DNA of 64,000 nucleotides, taken from Anaeramoeba ignava. Lineage: Eukaryota > Metamonada > Anaeramoebidae. Under the pieces are notes generated by a model. The model did no database searches and was not told the origin of the DNA. It was given only the letters and a program-made list of their open reading frames with translations. Location: NCBI GenBank assembly GCA_028826165.1, contig JAPDFW010000101.1, positions 62,001-126,000 on the forward strand, written 5' to 3'. A program made the position numbers and the translations under genes. Positions 1 through 11,320 of the stretch are shown here, piece by piece. Each line of letters begins with the position of its first letter. Within the stretch, counting starts at the first letter, position 1.

Positions 1-575
1 ATAATTAGTGGTGTTTCTTGATTTTTATTTTTGGCATTGATATCTGCACCTTTTGAAATTAGATTTTCAATAATTTCAATTGAAATATTTCTATTTTGAC
101 AAGCAAAATGTAAAGGAGTTTCTTCATCTTTATTTTTGACATTGATATCTGCACCTTTTGAAATTAGATTTTCAATAATTTCAATTGAAATATTTCTATT
201 TTGACAAACAAAATGTAAAGGAGTTTCTTGATTATGTTTATTTATGGCATTGATATCTGCTCCATTTGAAATTAGAATTTTAATAATTTCAACTGAATTT
301 TGGTTTATATTTTGATTTTGACAATTTAAATGTAAAGGTGTTTCTTCAAATTTATTTTTGATATTTACATCTGCACCTTTTGAAATTAGAATTTTAATAA
401 TTTTAATTGAATTTTGGTTGTGATTTTGATTTCTGCAAGATAAATGTAAAGGAGTTTCTTCAAATTTATTTTTTGCATTAACATTTACCCCTTTTTCAAT
501 TAATTTTTTAACAGATTTTAATAAATCTCTTTCACAAGCAGAAAATATATCTATTTTAGAATTTGATTTACCCAT
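1..575 (-). CDS. Ankyrin-repeat protein, N-terminal part (runs off the left edge)
   Basis: Read on the minus strand from the ATG at 573-575, the frame stays open to the window edge, giving about 191 residues. It begins MGKSNSKIDIFSACERDLLK and then shows four to five ankyrin repeats of about 36-38 residues. Each has the ETPLHL-C core followed by a helix ending in LISKGADIN. Ankyrin repeats are protein-binding scaffolds with no catalytic role. The repeats are close in sequence to those of the copies at 4183-8939 and 11321-13420, so this is another member of the local ankyrin-BTB family. By analogy a BTB module is expected beyond the edge, but this cannot be seen. It is divergently arranged with the gene at 662, with 86 bp between the two start codons. 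Confidence 0.88.
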   Translation of the reverse strand, partial: MGKSNSKIDIFSACERDLLKSVKKLIEKGVNVNAKNKFEETPLHLSCRNQNHNQNSIKIIKILISKGADVNIKNKFEETPLHLNCQNQNINQNSVEIIKILISNGADINAINKHNQETPLHFVCQNRNISIEIIENLISKGADINVKNKDEETPLHFACQNRNISIEIIENLISKGADINAKNKNQETPLI

Positions 576-661
576 CTTTTTTAAAATAATTTACAAAAAA
601 AAAATAAAAATCAAAATAACCATTTTTCATTTTTCATTTTTTTCATTTTTTTCTTTTCCAA
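576..661. promoter_or_regulatory. Short divergent intergenic region with T-rich CAT element
   Basis: This 86-bp spacer separates two divergent ankyrin genes. The half next to the plus-strand gene is pyrimidine-rich, with TTTTTCAT-type units at about 623-655 immediately upstream of the ATG at 662. The same kind of element precedes most plus-strand genes in the window, so I read it as a core-promoter or initiator-like element (inference). Confidence 0.5.
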
Positions 662-3600
662 ATGAATATGAATAAAATTTATGAAATTATAAAAGAAAAT
701 GAAATTGAAAAATTAAAAGAAATTTTAAAAGAAAATTCAAAAGAAATTAAAGAAAAAGAAAAAAAGAAAATAATAAAATATTCAATAAAACAAAAAGTTA
801 ATAAAGAAATAATTGAATATTTAATAACAAAAGAAATCAAAGATATTAATTTTAAAGATAGAAAAGGAAGAAATTTATTACACATTTCAATTAAAAAACA
901 AAATAAAATTGAAATTATTAAATTATTAGTTTCCAAAAGAATAAACATTAATTCAAAAGATAAAAAAGGAAAAACAATATTATATTATTCAATAAAATAT
1001 TTACAAAATCAAAATTTAATTGAATTTATTGAATATTTAATTTCTAAAGGAATTAATATTAATTCAAAAACAAGAGAAAATGAAACAATATTACATTTTG
1101 CATGTAAATACAATTCAATTAAAATTATTGAATATTTAATTTCCAAAGGAATTAATATTAATTCAAAAACAAATCGAAATGAAACAATATTACATTTTGC
1201 ATGTAAAAAGAATACACTTGAAATTATTAAATATTTAATATCCAAAGGAATTAATATTAATTCAATAACCAAATGGAATGAAACAATATTACATTATGCA
1301 TGTAAAAAAAATTCACTTGAAGTTATTAAATATTTAATATCTAAAGGAATTAATATTAATTCAAAAACAAATCGAAATGAAACAATATTACATTTTGCAT
1401 GTAAAAAAAATTCACTTGAAGTTATTAAATATTTAATTTCCAAAGGAATTGGTATTCATTCAATAACCAAATGGAATGAAACAATATTACATTATGCATG
1501 TAAAAAAAATTCACTTGAAGTTATTGAATATTTAATATCACAAGGAATTGATATTCATTCAAAATCAATATGGAATAAAACATGTTTACATTCAGTTTGT
1601 CAATACAATCCAAAATTAGAAATTATTGAATATTTGATATCACAAGGAATTGATTTATATGAAAAAACGAATTACAATGAAACAATATTACATTTAGCTT
1701 GCCGAAATGAACCATCAATTCAAATTATTGAATATTTAATATCAAAAGGACTTGATATTAATTCAAAAACAAATCGAAATGAAACTGCTTTACATTTTGC
1801 TTGCCAATCAGATCCATCAATAGAAATTATTGAATATTTAATTTCCAAAGGAATTGATATTAATGCAAAAACAAATCGAAATGAAACTGTTTTACATTTA
1901 GCTTGCCAATCAGATGCATCAATCGAAGTTATTGAATATTTGATTTCCAAAGGAATTGATATTAATGCAAAAACAAACGATAATGAAACTGCTTTACATT
2001 TAGCTTGTCTATATAATTCATCACTTGAAGTTATTGAATGTTTGATTTCCAAAGGAATTGATATTAATGCAAAAACAAATCATAATGAAACAGCTTTACA
2101 TTTTGCTTGTCTATCTAATTCATCATTAGAAATTATTGAGTATTTAATTTCCAAAGGAATTGATATTAATGAAAAAACAAATTATAATGAAACAGTTTTT
2201 CATTATGCTTGCCAATATAATCCATCAATAGAAGTTGTTAAGTATTTAATTTCCAAAGGAATTGATATTAATGCAAAAACAAACGATAATGAAACTGCTT
2301 TACATTATGCTTGCGAAAACAATTCATCACTTGAAGTTATTGAATATTTAATTTCCAAAGGAATTGATATTAATGAAAAAACAAATTATAATCAAACTGC
2401 TTTGCATTTAGCTTGCCAATACAATACATCAATACAAGCTATTGAATATTTGATTTCCAAAGGAATTGATATTAATGCAAAAACAAATCAAAATCAAACA
2501 GCTTTACACTATGCTTGCCAAAATAATCCATCACTTGAAGTTACTGAATATTTGATTTCCAAAGGAATTGATATTAATGCCAAAACAAATAGAAATGAAA
2601 CTGCTTTACATTTTGCTTGCGAAAACAATTCATCAATAGAAGTTATTGAATATCTGATTTCCAAAGGAATTGATATTAATGAAAAAACAAATTATAATCA
2701 AACAGCTTTACATTTAGCTTGCCAATACAATACATCAATACAAGCTATTGAATATTTGATTTCCAAAGGAATTGATATTAATGCCAAAACAAATCGAAAT
2801 CAAACAGCTTTACACTTATCTTGTGAATATAATCCATCAATAGAAGTTATTGAATATTTGATTTCCAAAGGAATTGATATTAATGAAAAAACAAATAACA
2901 ATGAAAATGCTTTACATTTAGCTTGCCAATCTAATTCATCAATAGAAGTTATTGAATATTTGATTTCCAAAGGAATTGATATTAATGAAAAAACAAATCA
3001 AAATGAAACTGCTTTACATTATGCTTGCAGATATAATTTTTTCCAAATTATTGAATATTTGATTTCCAAAGGAATTGATATTAATGCAAAAACAAATCGA
3101 AATGAAACTGCTTTGCATTATGCTTGCCAAAATAATCCATCATTAAAAGTTATTGAATATTTGATTTCCAAAGGAATTGATATTAATGCCAAAACAAATC
3201 AAAATCAAACTGCTTTACATTTAGCTTGCCAATTTAATTCAATTCGAATTATTGAATATCTTATTTCCAAAGGAATTGATATTAATGCAAAAACAAATGA
3301 AAATGAAACTGCTCTTTCAATATCAATTAAAAATGAAAATGAAAATGTAATCAAATTTTTATTAATGAATGATGTGAATATTGATAATTTGAAACAAAAA
3401 CATATTACAAAACAATTTATTGAATTATTTTCTCAAATTTATTCAATTAATGAAGATTTAAATAATTTATTGAAATCTAATGATAATTTTTCAGATTTAA
3501 TAATTCAATCAAATGATTCATTTAAATTTAAAGTTCATAAATTAATATTATTAACAAGATTTGATAATAATGAATTAATTTTACAAAAATTTATCAATAA

Positions 3601-4174
3601 TTGTTATCAAAAATCAAAAAAAGAAATTGAAATTATTTTAAATTTCCTTTATACAGGATTTTCTAATTTTGATAAAATTATTCAATTAAAAAATGAAAAT
3701 GAAAATGAAGAATATAAAAAAATAACAAAATTTTTTAAAGAAATTGAAATTGAAACAAATTGGATTGAAAATAAAAAAGGAAGAAAAGGAATAATAAAAG
3801 ATTTATCAAAATTATATCAACAAAATGAAACCAAAGATTTTACAATAATTTGTGAAGAAAAAGAAATTAAAATTCATAAATTAATATTAATAATAAGAAG
3901 TGAATTATTCAAAGGAATGTTTCAATTAAATATTCAAGATTCATCAAATCAAGTTCATGATTATTCACAAAAATCATTTGAAACAATTAAAGAATTAATT
4001 TATTTCCTTTATCATGATAATTTTTCAAAAGAAATTATTTTAGAAGAATATTTTGATTTAAAAGATTATTATCAATTAAATCCAAATTCAATAATTGATT
4101 TAATTTTAAAAGAATTAAAAATTAAATTAAAAATTAAAAAAATCATTTTTTTCATTTTTTTCATTTTAAATTAA
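662..4174 (+). CDS. Ankyrin-repeat protein with C-terminal BTB modules (copy 1, intact)
   Basis: A single-exon ORF of 1170 residues. Residues about 40-890 contain roughly 25 ankyrin repeats of 33-35 residues with a strict consensus (ETALHxAC then EVIEYLISKGIDINAKT). DNA units are near-identical, which indicates recent internal amplification. Two BTB/POZ-like segments follow: about 935-1015 (FSDLIIQSNDSFKFKVHKLI) and about 1050-1150 (KDFTIICEEKEIKIHKLIL with SELFKGMFQ). BTB domains dimerise and often recruit substrates to cullin-3 ligases; that role is inferred here. The last 17 or so residues after KELK are not shared with the sibling copies. They are read from what is promoter sequence in the other copies, because the usual TAA-TAA after KELK has been lost. 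The stop is 8 bp before the next ATG. Confidence 0.9.
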   Translation: MNMNKIYEIIKENEIEKLKEILKENSKEIKEKEKKKIIKYSIKQKVNKEIIEYLITKEIKDINFKDRKGRNLLHISIKKQNKIEIIKLLVSKRININSKDKKGKTILYYSIKYLQNQNLIEFIEYLISKGININSKTRENETILHFACKYNSIKIIEYLISKGININSKTNRNETILHFACKKNTLEIIKYLISKGININSITKWNETILHYACKKNSLEVIKYLISKGININSKTNRNETILHFACKKNSLEVIKYLISKGIGIHSITKWNETILHYACKKNSLEVIEYLISQGIDIHSKSIWNKTCLHSVCQYNPKLEIIEYLISQGIDLYEKTNYNETILHLACRNEPSIQIIEYLISKGLDINSKTNRNETALHFACQSDPSIEIIEYLISKGIDINAKTNRNETVLHLACQSDASIEVIEYLISKGIDINAKTNDNETALHLACLYNSSLEVIECLISKGIDINAKTNHNETALHFACLSNSSLEIIEYLISKGIDINEKTNYNETVFHYACQYNPSIEVVKYLISKGIDINAKTNDNETALHYACENNSSLEVIEYLISKGIDINEKTNYNQTALHLACQYNTSIQAIEYLISKGIDINAKTNQNQTALHYACQNNPSLEVTEYLISKGIDINAKTNRNETALHFACENNSSIEVIEYLISKGIDINEKTNYNQTALHLACQYNTSIQAIEYLISKGIDINAKTNRNQTALHLSCEYNPSIEVIEYLISKGIDINEKTNNNENALHLACQSNSSIEVIEYLISKGIDINEKTNQNETALHYACRYNFFQIIEYLISKGIDINAKTNRNETALHYACQNNPSLKVIEYLISKGIDINAKTNQNQTALHLACQFNSIRIIEYLISKGIDINAKTNENETALSISIKNENENVIKFLLMNDVNIDNLKQKHITKQFIELFSQIYSINEDLNNLLKSNDNFSDLIIQSNDSFKFKVHKLILLTRFDNNELILQKFINNCYQKSKKEIEIILNFLYTGFSNFDKIIQLKNENENEEYKKITKFFKEIEIETNWIENKKGRKGIIKDLSKLYQQNETKDFTIICEEKEIKIHKLILIIRSELFKGMFQLNIQDSSNQVHDYSQKSFETIKELIYFLYHDNFSKEIILEEYFDLKDYYQLNPNSIIDLILKELKIKLKIKKIIFFIFFILN

Positions 4175-4182
4175 ATAATAAA

Positions 4183-6401
4183 ATGTATTTTGACATTTTA
4201 GCAAATCCATTAATTGATGCTTGTCAAAGAAATTCATTGAAAGATATTAAAAAATTAGTTTCCAAAGGAGAAGATGTTAATACTGAAAATAATTATGGAG
4301 AAACTCCTTTACATATTCTTTGTCGATATGAATTTGAAAAGAAAATCAAAGCTGTCAAATTTCTAATTTCAAAAAATGCAGATATCAATGCCAAAAATAA
4401 AAATGACGAAACAATATTACATTATGCTTGTAGAAGTTACAATCCAAAATTGTTTAAAAATATCCAATTTCTTATTTCCAAAAATGCAGATATCAATACC
4501 AAAAATAAAAATGAAGAAACTCCTTTACATTTACTTTGTAAAATTGAGAATTCATTTGAAATTATCCAATTTCTTATTTCCAAAAATGCAGATATCAATG
4601 CCAAAAATAAAAATGATGAAACAATATTACATTATGCTTGTCAAAGTCAAAATAAAAATCCTTTTGAAATTATTCAATTTCTGATTTCAAAAGGAGCAGA
4701 TATCAATGCCAAAAATCAAAATCAAGAAACTCCATTAAATTTAATTTGTAAAAATGAAAATTCATTTGAAATTATTGATTTTCTTGTTTCAAATGGAGCT
4801 GATATAAATATCAAAAATAATGATAATGAAACAATATTGCATTATGTTTGTAAATATCAACGTAACAATTTATTTGAAATTATCAAATTTTTTGTTTCCA
4901 AAGGTGCAGATGTAAATGCCAAAAATAAGAATGATGAAACGATATTACATTATACTTATCAAAGTCATAATCCAAATTTATTTGAAATTATTAAATTTCT
5001 TATTTCCAAAAATGCAGATATCAATGCCAAAAATCAAAATGAAGAAACAATATTACATTATGCTTGTAGAAGTTACAATCCAAAATTATTTGAAATTATT
5101 CAATTTCTTATTTTAAATGGAGCAGAAATTAATTTCAAAAATAAAGAAAAAGAAACATATTTACATTTAGTCTGTCAAAATGAAAATCCAAATTCAATTG
5201 AAATTGTTAAATTATTTATTTCAAAAGAAATTGATATTAATTCCAAAAATAACAATGATGAAACTCCATTACATTATGCTTGTAAAAGTAGAAATCCAAA
5301 ATTATTTGAAATTATCAAATTTCTTGTTACAAATGAAGCAGATATCAATGCTAAAAACAACAATTATGAAACTCCATTACATTTCATTTGCAAAAATAAA
5401 AATAAAAATTCATTTAAAGTTATCAAATTTCTTGTTTCTAAAGAAGTAGAAATCAATCCAAAAAACAAAAATGATGAAACTCCATTAGATTTAATTTGTG
5501 AAAATGAAAACGAAAACTTGAATAAATCTATTAAATTTCTTTTTTCAAAAGAAGCAATTTTTAATTCCAAAAATAATTCTAAAGAAAAACTTCTTTTAAA
5601 ATCAATTCAAAAAAAGAATATACAACTTACTAAAATTTTATTAATGAATGATGCAAATATATTTGATTTACCAAAAATTTAATCACAAAACAATTAATTA
5701 ATTTAATTTCTCAAATTTATTCAATTAATCAAGATTTAAATAATTTATTAAAATCAAATAATAATTTTTCAGATTTAATAATTCAATCAAATGATTCATT
5801 TAAATTTAAAGTTCATAAATTAATATTATTAACAAGATTTGATAATAATGAATTAATTTTACAAAAATTTATTAATAATTGTTATCAAAAACCAAAAGAA
5901 GAAATTGAAATTATTTTAAATTTCCTTTATACAGGATTTTCTAATTTTGATAAAATTATTCAATTAAAAAATGAAAATGAAAATGAAGAATATAAAAAAA
6001 TAACAAAATTTTTTAAAGAAATTGAAATTGAAACAAATTGGATTGAAAATAAAAAAGGAAGAAAAGGAATAATAAAAGATTTATCAAAATTATATGAACA
6101 AAATGAAACCAAAGATTTTACAATAATTTGTGAAGAAAAAGAAATTAAAATTCATAAATTAATATTAATAATAAGAAGTGAATTATTTAAAGGAATGTTT
6201 CAATTAAATATTCAAGATTCATCAAATCAAGTTCATGATTATTCACAAAAATCATTTAAAACAATTCAAGAATTAATTTATTTTCTTTATCATGATAATT
6301 TTTCAAAAGAAAATATTTCAAAAGAATATTTTGATTTAAAAGATTATTATCAATTAAATCCAAATTCAATAATTGATTTAATTTTAAAAGAATTAAAATA
6401 A
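4183..6401 (+). pseudogene. Ankyrin-BTB gene copy 2, frameshifted before the BTB modules
   Basis: From the ATG at 4183 the frame is open to 5682 (499 residues). It carries about 13 ankyrin repeats of the ISKNADINAKNKNDETILHYAC type. It then stops within the linker after FDLPK, where copy 3 reads on into ELITKQLINLISQIYSINQ. At about 5672-5680 this copy has lost one base and changed another relative to 8201-8210. The whole BTB region (5683-6401) follows intact in the next frame, ending KELK-TAA like its siblings. Either the gene is decaying and makes only an ankyrin protein, or there is an assembly error. Because a substitution accompanies the deletion, a simple homopolymer miscall is less likely. 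The segment 4680-5440 is almost identical to 7200-7960 of copy 3. Confidence 0.75.
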
Positions 6402-6485
6402 TAAAAAATTAAATTAAATTAAAAAAATTATTTTTTTCATTTTTTTCATTTTTTTCATTTTTTTCATTTTAAATTAAATAATAAA
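6402..6485 (+). promoter_or_regulatory. T-rich element with four CAT repeats upstream of copy 3
   Basis: About 6425-6472 carries four successive TTTTTTTCAT units, followed by the A/T leader AATTAAATAATAAA and the ATG at 6486. The same leader precedes copy 2, where fewer units overlap the end of copy 1. It is the clearest example of the element seen before many genes here. The promoter role is inferred from position and recurrence. Confidence 0.5.
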
Positions 6486-8939
6486 ATGGATTTTGAAAAT
6501 TTAAGAAATCCATTAATTGATGCTTTTCAAAGAAATTCATTGAAAGATATTAAAGAATTAGTTTCCAAAGGAGAAGATGTTAATGCGAGAAATCAAAATC
6601 AAGAAACTCCTTTACATTTTCTTTTTCTATATCAATCTGAAAATACAATTAAGACTGTTAAATTTCTTATTTCCAAAGGTGCAGATATCAATGCCAAAAA
6701 TCTAAATGACGAAACTCCTTTACATTATGCTTGTAGAAGTCGAAATCAAGATCTATTTGAAACTATTCAATTTTTTGTTTCCAAAGGAGCAGATATCAAT
6801 GTCAAAAATCGATATAATGGAGAAACTCCTTTGCATTTTATTTGTCGAAATACAAACCAAAATTCAATTAAAATTATTCAATTTTTCATTTCCAAAAATG
6901 CAGATATCAATACCAAAAATAAAAATGAAGAAACTCCTTTACATTTACTTTGTCAAAGTCAAAATAAAAATGCAATTAAATCTGTTAAATTTCTTATTTC
7001 CAAAAATGCAGATATCAATGCCAAAAATAAAAATGAAGAAACAATATTACATTATGCTTGTCAAAGTCAAAATAAAAATCCTTTTAAAATTATTAAATTT
7101 CTTGTTTCCAAAAATGCAGATGTAAATGCCAAAAATAAGAATGATGAAACAATATTACATTATGCTTGTCAAAGTCAAAATAAAAATCCTTTTGAAATTA
7201 TTAAATTTCTGATTTCCAAAGGAGCAGATATCAATGCCAAAAATCAAAATCAAGAAACTCCATTAAATTTAATTTGTAAAAATGAAAATTCATTTGAAAT
7301 TATTGATTTTCTTGTTTCAAATGGAGCTGATATAAATATCAAAAATAATGATAATGAAACAATATTACATTATGTTTGTAAATATCAACGTAACAATTTA
7401 TTTGAAATTATCAAATTTTTTGTTTCCAAAAATGCAGATGTAAATGCCAAAAATAAGAATGATGAAACGATATTACATTATACTTATCAAAGTCATAATC
7501 CAAATTTATTTGAAATTATTAAATTTCTTATTTCCAAAAATGCAGATATCAATGCCAAAAATCAAAATGAAGAAACAATATTACATTATGCTTGTAGAAG
7601 TTACAATCCAAAATTATTTGAAACTATTCAATTTCTTATTTCAAATGGAGCAGAAATTAATTTCAAAAATAAAGAAAAAGAAACATATCTACATTTAGTC
7701 TGTCAAAATGAAAATCCAAATTCAATTGAAATTGTTAAATTATTTATTTCAAAAGAAATTGATATTAATTCCAAAAAAATAACAATGATGAAACTCCATT
7801 ACATTATGCTTGTAAAAGTAGAAATCCAAAATTATTTGAAATTATCAAATTTCTTGTTACAAATGAAGCAGATATCAATGCTAAAAACAACAATTATGAA
7901 ACTCCATTACATTTCATTTGCAAAAATAAAAATAAAAATTCATTTAAAGTTATCAAATTTCTTGTTTCTAAAGAAGTAGAAATCAATCCAAAAAACAAAA
8001 ATGAAGAAACTCCATTAGATTTAATTTATGAAAATGAAAACGAAAACTTGAATAAATCTATTAAATTTCTTTTTTCAAAAGAAGCAATTTTTAATTCCAA
8101 AAATAATTCTAAAGAAAAACTTCTTTTAAAATCAATTCAAGATAATAATATACAACTTACTAAAATTTTATTAATGAATGATGCAAATATATTTGATTTA
8201 CCAAAAGAATTAATCACAAAACAATTAATTAATTTAATTTCTCAAATTTATTCAATTAATCAAGATTTAAATAATTTATTAAAATCAAATAATAATTTTT
8301 CAGATTTTAATAATTCAATCAAATGATTCATTTAAATTTAAAGTTCATAAATTAATATTATTATCAAGATTTGATAATAATGAATTAATTTTACAAAAAT
8401 TTATCAATAATTGTTATCAAAAACCAAAAGAAGAAGTTGAAATTATTTTAAATTTCCTTTATACAGGATTTTCTAATTTTGATAATTTTATTCAATTAAA
8501 AAATGAAAATGAAAATGAAATTGAAGAATATAAAAAAATAACAGAATTTTTTAAAGAAATTGAAATTGAAACAAATTGGATTGAAAATAAAAAAGGAAGA
8601 AAAGGAATAATAAAAGATTTATCAAAATTATATCAACAAAATGAAACCAAAGATTTTACAATAATTTGTGAAAAAAAAGAAATTAAAATTCATAAATTAA
8701 TATTAATATTAAGAAGTGAATTATTTAAAGGAATGTTTCAATTAAATATTCAAGATTCATCAAATCAAGTTCATGATTATTCAGGAAAATCATTTAAAAC
8801 AATTAAAGAATTAATTTATTTTCTTTATCATGATAATTTTTCAAAAGAAAATATTTCAAAAGAATATTTTGATTTAAAAGATTATTATCAATTAAATCCA
8901 AATTCAATAATTGATTTAATTTTAAAAGAATTAAAATAA
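6486..8939 (+). pseudogene. Ankyrin-BTB gene copy 3, two frameshifts that cancel
   Basis: The true ankyrin frame runs from the ATG at 6486 to about 7770. There an A5 run of copy 2 is A7 here, a +2 shift. The ankyrin and linker sequence continues in another frame to about 8305, where TTT of the other copies is TTTT, a +1 shift. The BTB modules then read in the original frame to the stop at 8937-8939. The net change is +3. As sequenced, translation from 6486 would continue in the wrong frame and stop at 7979 without BTB modules. Both changes lie in homopolymers, so sequencing error is a real alternative to pseudogenisation. If corrected, the product would be an ankyrin-BTB protein of about 815 residues resembling copy 2. 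Confidence 0.75.
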
Positions 8940-8970
8940 TAAAAAATTTTTAAAAAATTATTTTTTAATG

Positions 8971-11298
8971 TTAATTTATTAAGGATTTATTACTAATAAG
9001 AATTGTTTTCTCATCATCTTTTTCTTTTTCTTTTGTTTTTCTTTTGTTCTTTTTCAAAAGAATAAAAGATAAAATTATTAATCCAATAACAGTAATTGGA
9101 ATAACTGTCGAACAAACAATTATAACTGTTTTTGATTTTTTCGTTTCTTTGCTTGTTTTGATTTGAAATGATTTAATTGTTCCGCATTCTTCATTTGAAT
9201 TACAAGCAGAAACATCAATTTGATATTCTTGATCTGAATATTTGGCTTTAAAACTTGAATTTGTTGTATTAACTGACAAGATTGCGAAATCTTTTTGAGA
9301 AATTGCTTTGTAAGTAAAATTATAATAAGATGGGATAATTGGATCATTTGGTTTATTCCAAAAGCAACTGATATCATAAGTATGCGAAACATAACAAGAA
9401 AAATTCAAAACAGAAGCAAATGTTGTTAAAATCAATGTTGAAAAAATTTGTCCTTCATCTTCTCCATTGCATTGTTCAGTTCTACATCCACAAATGGAAA
9501 TGGAATAATTTGTGAATCTTTCCAAATTATTCAAATTATAAAATGTTGATGAATTTGAAATTGCAACATTGGTTGTTTGATTTGAATTTTGTTTTTGATA
9601 CGAAATGAGATAATGATTTAGTTTTGGAATTGAATCAATAATTGGAACATTTGGATGTTTCCATGAGATTTTAATAGAAGATGTTGATAAAATTTGGGAA
9701 GTGAAATTTTTCACACAATCAATTCTTGTTTTTAAATTTGTTTGGTTTGAAAAATCACTACAAATAAAGGAAGATAAGGATATATTGCAAGCTTTAATTT
9801 GGATTGAATAATCATCATTTCCAGTGATATTTGGATAAAGTGAAGAATTAAAGACCTGATAAAAAACATTATCCACCAAAACTGGTGATTGAATCACATT
9901 GCAAACTGAATTGTATTTAATTTCAAATTCAATTTCACTAAAATTCTGGATTGTTTCTTCCCAATAGCAGCCAAATGAGGAAAACAAAGAAGAGCAATTT
10001 TCAATATTGGTTGTTGGAGGAATATTTGGCCCTTCAAAGAAATAAGCTTTTCCTTGATAGGAGTTATTATCAACTGATGCTCCAAGTGAACCTACAATAA
10101 GAGAATTTCCCCAAACCGAGCAACTGCATCCAAATTGATCATAAGGATCTCCATCACTTGAGCTGACAATCTGGTGTTCGTCCCAGTATGTCCCGTTGAA
10201 ATTAAACATATATGCTTTTCCTTGTCCAGAATTATTCCCAAATTGTGCATTATTAGCACCTACAATGATAAAATTCTCAGAATTTGAAACACTTCTTCCA
10301 AAAAGATCATAAGAAGCTCCATCACTTGCAATTAAAATTTGTAATTGATTCCAATATGTTCCATTAGAATTAAACACATAAGCTTTTCCTTGCGAATTAT
10401 TTGATCCAACATAAGCATTATAAGCTCCAATAACAATATAATTTTGTGTGATCGAAACACTATTTCCAAAATTGTTTTGAGCGTCTCCATCACTTGCAAC
10501 TAAAATTTGGGATTGGTTCCAATATTTTCCATCATAATTAAACATATACGCTTTTCCTTGACAAGATCTCCAATCTATAGTCGCATAAGGTGAGCAAACA
10601 ATGATAAAATTTTCTGCAATTCCAACACTTTTCCCAAATCCATCATAAGGACCTCCATCACTTGCAACTAAAATTTGGGATTGATTCCAATATGTCCCGT
10701 TAAAATTAAACACATAAGCTTTTCCTTGTGATGGATTTGATCCAACAGTTGCGGTTGAAGCACCAACAACTATATAATTTTTCAAAATTGAAACACCTAT
10801 TCCAAAATAGTTTGCAGAAGCTCCATCACTTGCTGTTAAAATTTGAAATAAATTCCAATTTGTCCCATTAAAATTAAACACATAAGCTTTTCCTTGTGAA
10901 CTATTTGATCCTACACTTGCATAAGGTGAACCAACAATGATAAAATTGTCATAAATTGAAACTTCCCATCCAAATTGATCATTTGAAGCCCCATCAATTG
11001 CTGTTAAATTTTGAAATAAATTCCAATTTGTTCCGTTAAAATTAAACACATAAACTTTTCCTTGTGAACTATTTGATCCTACACTTGCATAAGGTGAACT
11101 TGAAACGAAAAAATTATCGAAAATGGAAATACTTGATCCAAAACGATCATTTGAAAATCCATTTTTTACATTTATTTTTTCTTTTTCAATCCATTCTTTA
11201 ACGTTTTTTATTGGTTTTTCATTTAAATTTAAAATGGAAAATATTATCAAAAGAAATTGAAGAATCAAAATTAATTTTTTGTTTTGAATTTTTTTCAT
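8971..11298 (-). CDS. FG-GAP repeat / fibronectin-III type I membrane protein
   Basis: A single-exon ORF of 775 residues. A hydrophobic N-terminus (LILILQFLLIIFSIL) looks like a signal peptide. Residues about 45-425 hold about seven units of 55-60 residues, each with an FG-x-S-V-S core, a hydrophobic strand such as NFIIVGSPYA, then GKAYVFNFNGTYW. This is the integrin-alpha/FG-GAP beta-propeller pattern. About 425-710 contains three fibronectin-III-like segments with paired cysteines. One transmembrane helix (about 722-747) precedes a short basic-acidic tail. The protein is probably a surface adhesion or recognition receptor. No integrin cytoplasmic GFFKR motif is visible, so I do not call it an integrin. 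Its start codon is only 22 bp from that of the divergent ankyrin gene at 11321. Confidence 0.85.
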   Translation of the reverse strand: MKKIQNKKLILILQFLLIIFSILNLNEKPIKNVKEWIEKEKINVKNGFSNDRFGSSISIFDNFFVSSSPYASVGSNSSQGKVYVFNFNGTNWNLFQNLTAIDGASNDQFGWEVSIYDNFIIVGSPYASVGSNSSQGKAYVFNFNGTNWNLFQILTASDGASANYFGIGVSILKNYIVVGASTATVGSNPSQGKAYVFNFNGTYWNQSQILVASDGGPYDGFGKSVGIAENFIIVCSPYATIDWRSCQGKAYMFNYDGKYWNQSQILVASDGDAQNNFGNSVSITQNYIVIGAYNAYVGSNNSQGKAYVFNSNGTYWNQLQILIASDGASYDLFGRSVSNSENFIIVGANNAQFGNNSGQGKAYMFNFNGTYWDEHQIVSSSDGDPYDQFGCSCSVWGNSLIVGSLGASVDNNSYQGKAYFFEGPNIPPTTNIENCSSLFSSFGCYWEETIQNFSEIEFEIKYNSVCNVIQSPVLVDNVFYQVFNSSLYPNITGNDDYSIQIKACNISLSSFICSDFSNQTNLKTRIDCVKNFTSQILSTSSIKISWKHPNVPIIDSIPKLNHYLISYQKQNSNQTTNVAISNSSTFYNLNNLERFTNYSISICGCRTEQCNGEDEGQIFSTLILTTFASVLNFSCYVSHTYDISCFWNKPNDPIIPSYYNFTYKAISQKDFAILSVNTTNSSFKAKYSDQEYQIDVSACNSNEECGTIKSFQIKTSKETKKSKTVIIVCSTVIPITVIGLIILSFILLKKNKRKTKEKEKDDEKTILISNKSLIN

Positions 11299-11320
11299 TT
11301 TTTTATTTTATTTTTAAAAA
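11299..11320. promoter_or_regulatory. Minimal 22-bp divergent spacer
   Basis: Only 22 bp (T-rich on the plus strand, then AAAAA) separate the start codons of the minus-strand FG-GAP gene and the plus-strand ankyrin gene at 11321. Promoter elements must therefore lie inside one or both genes, or one start codon is further downstream than annotated. The CAT complement of the minus-strand ATG itself forms a TTTTTTTCAT unit on the plus strand. Confidence 0.5.
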
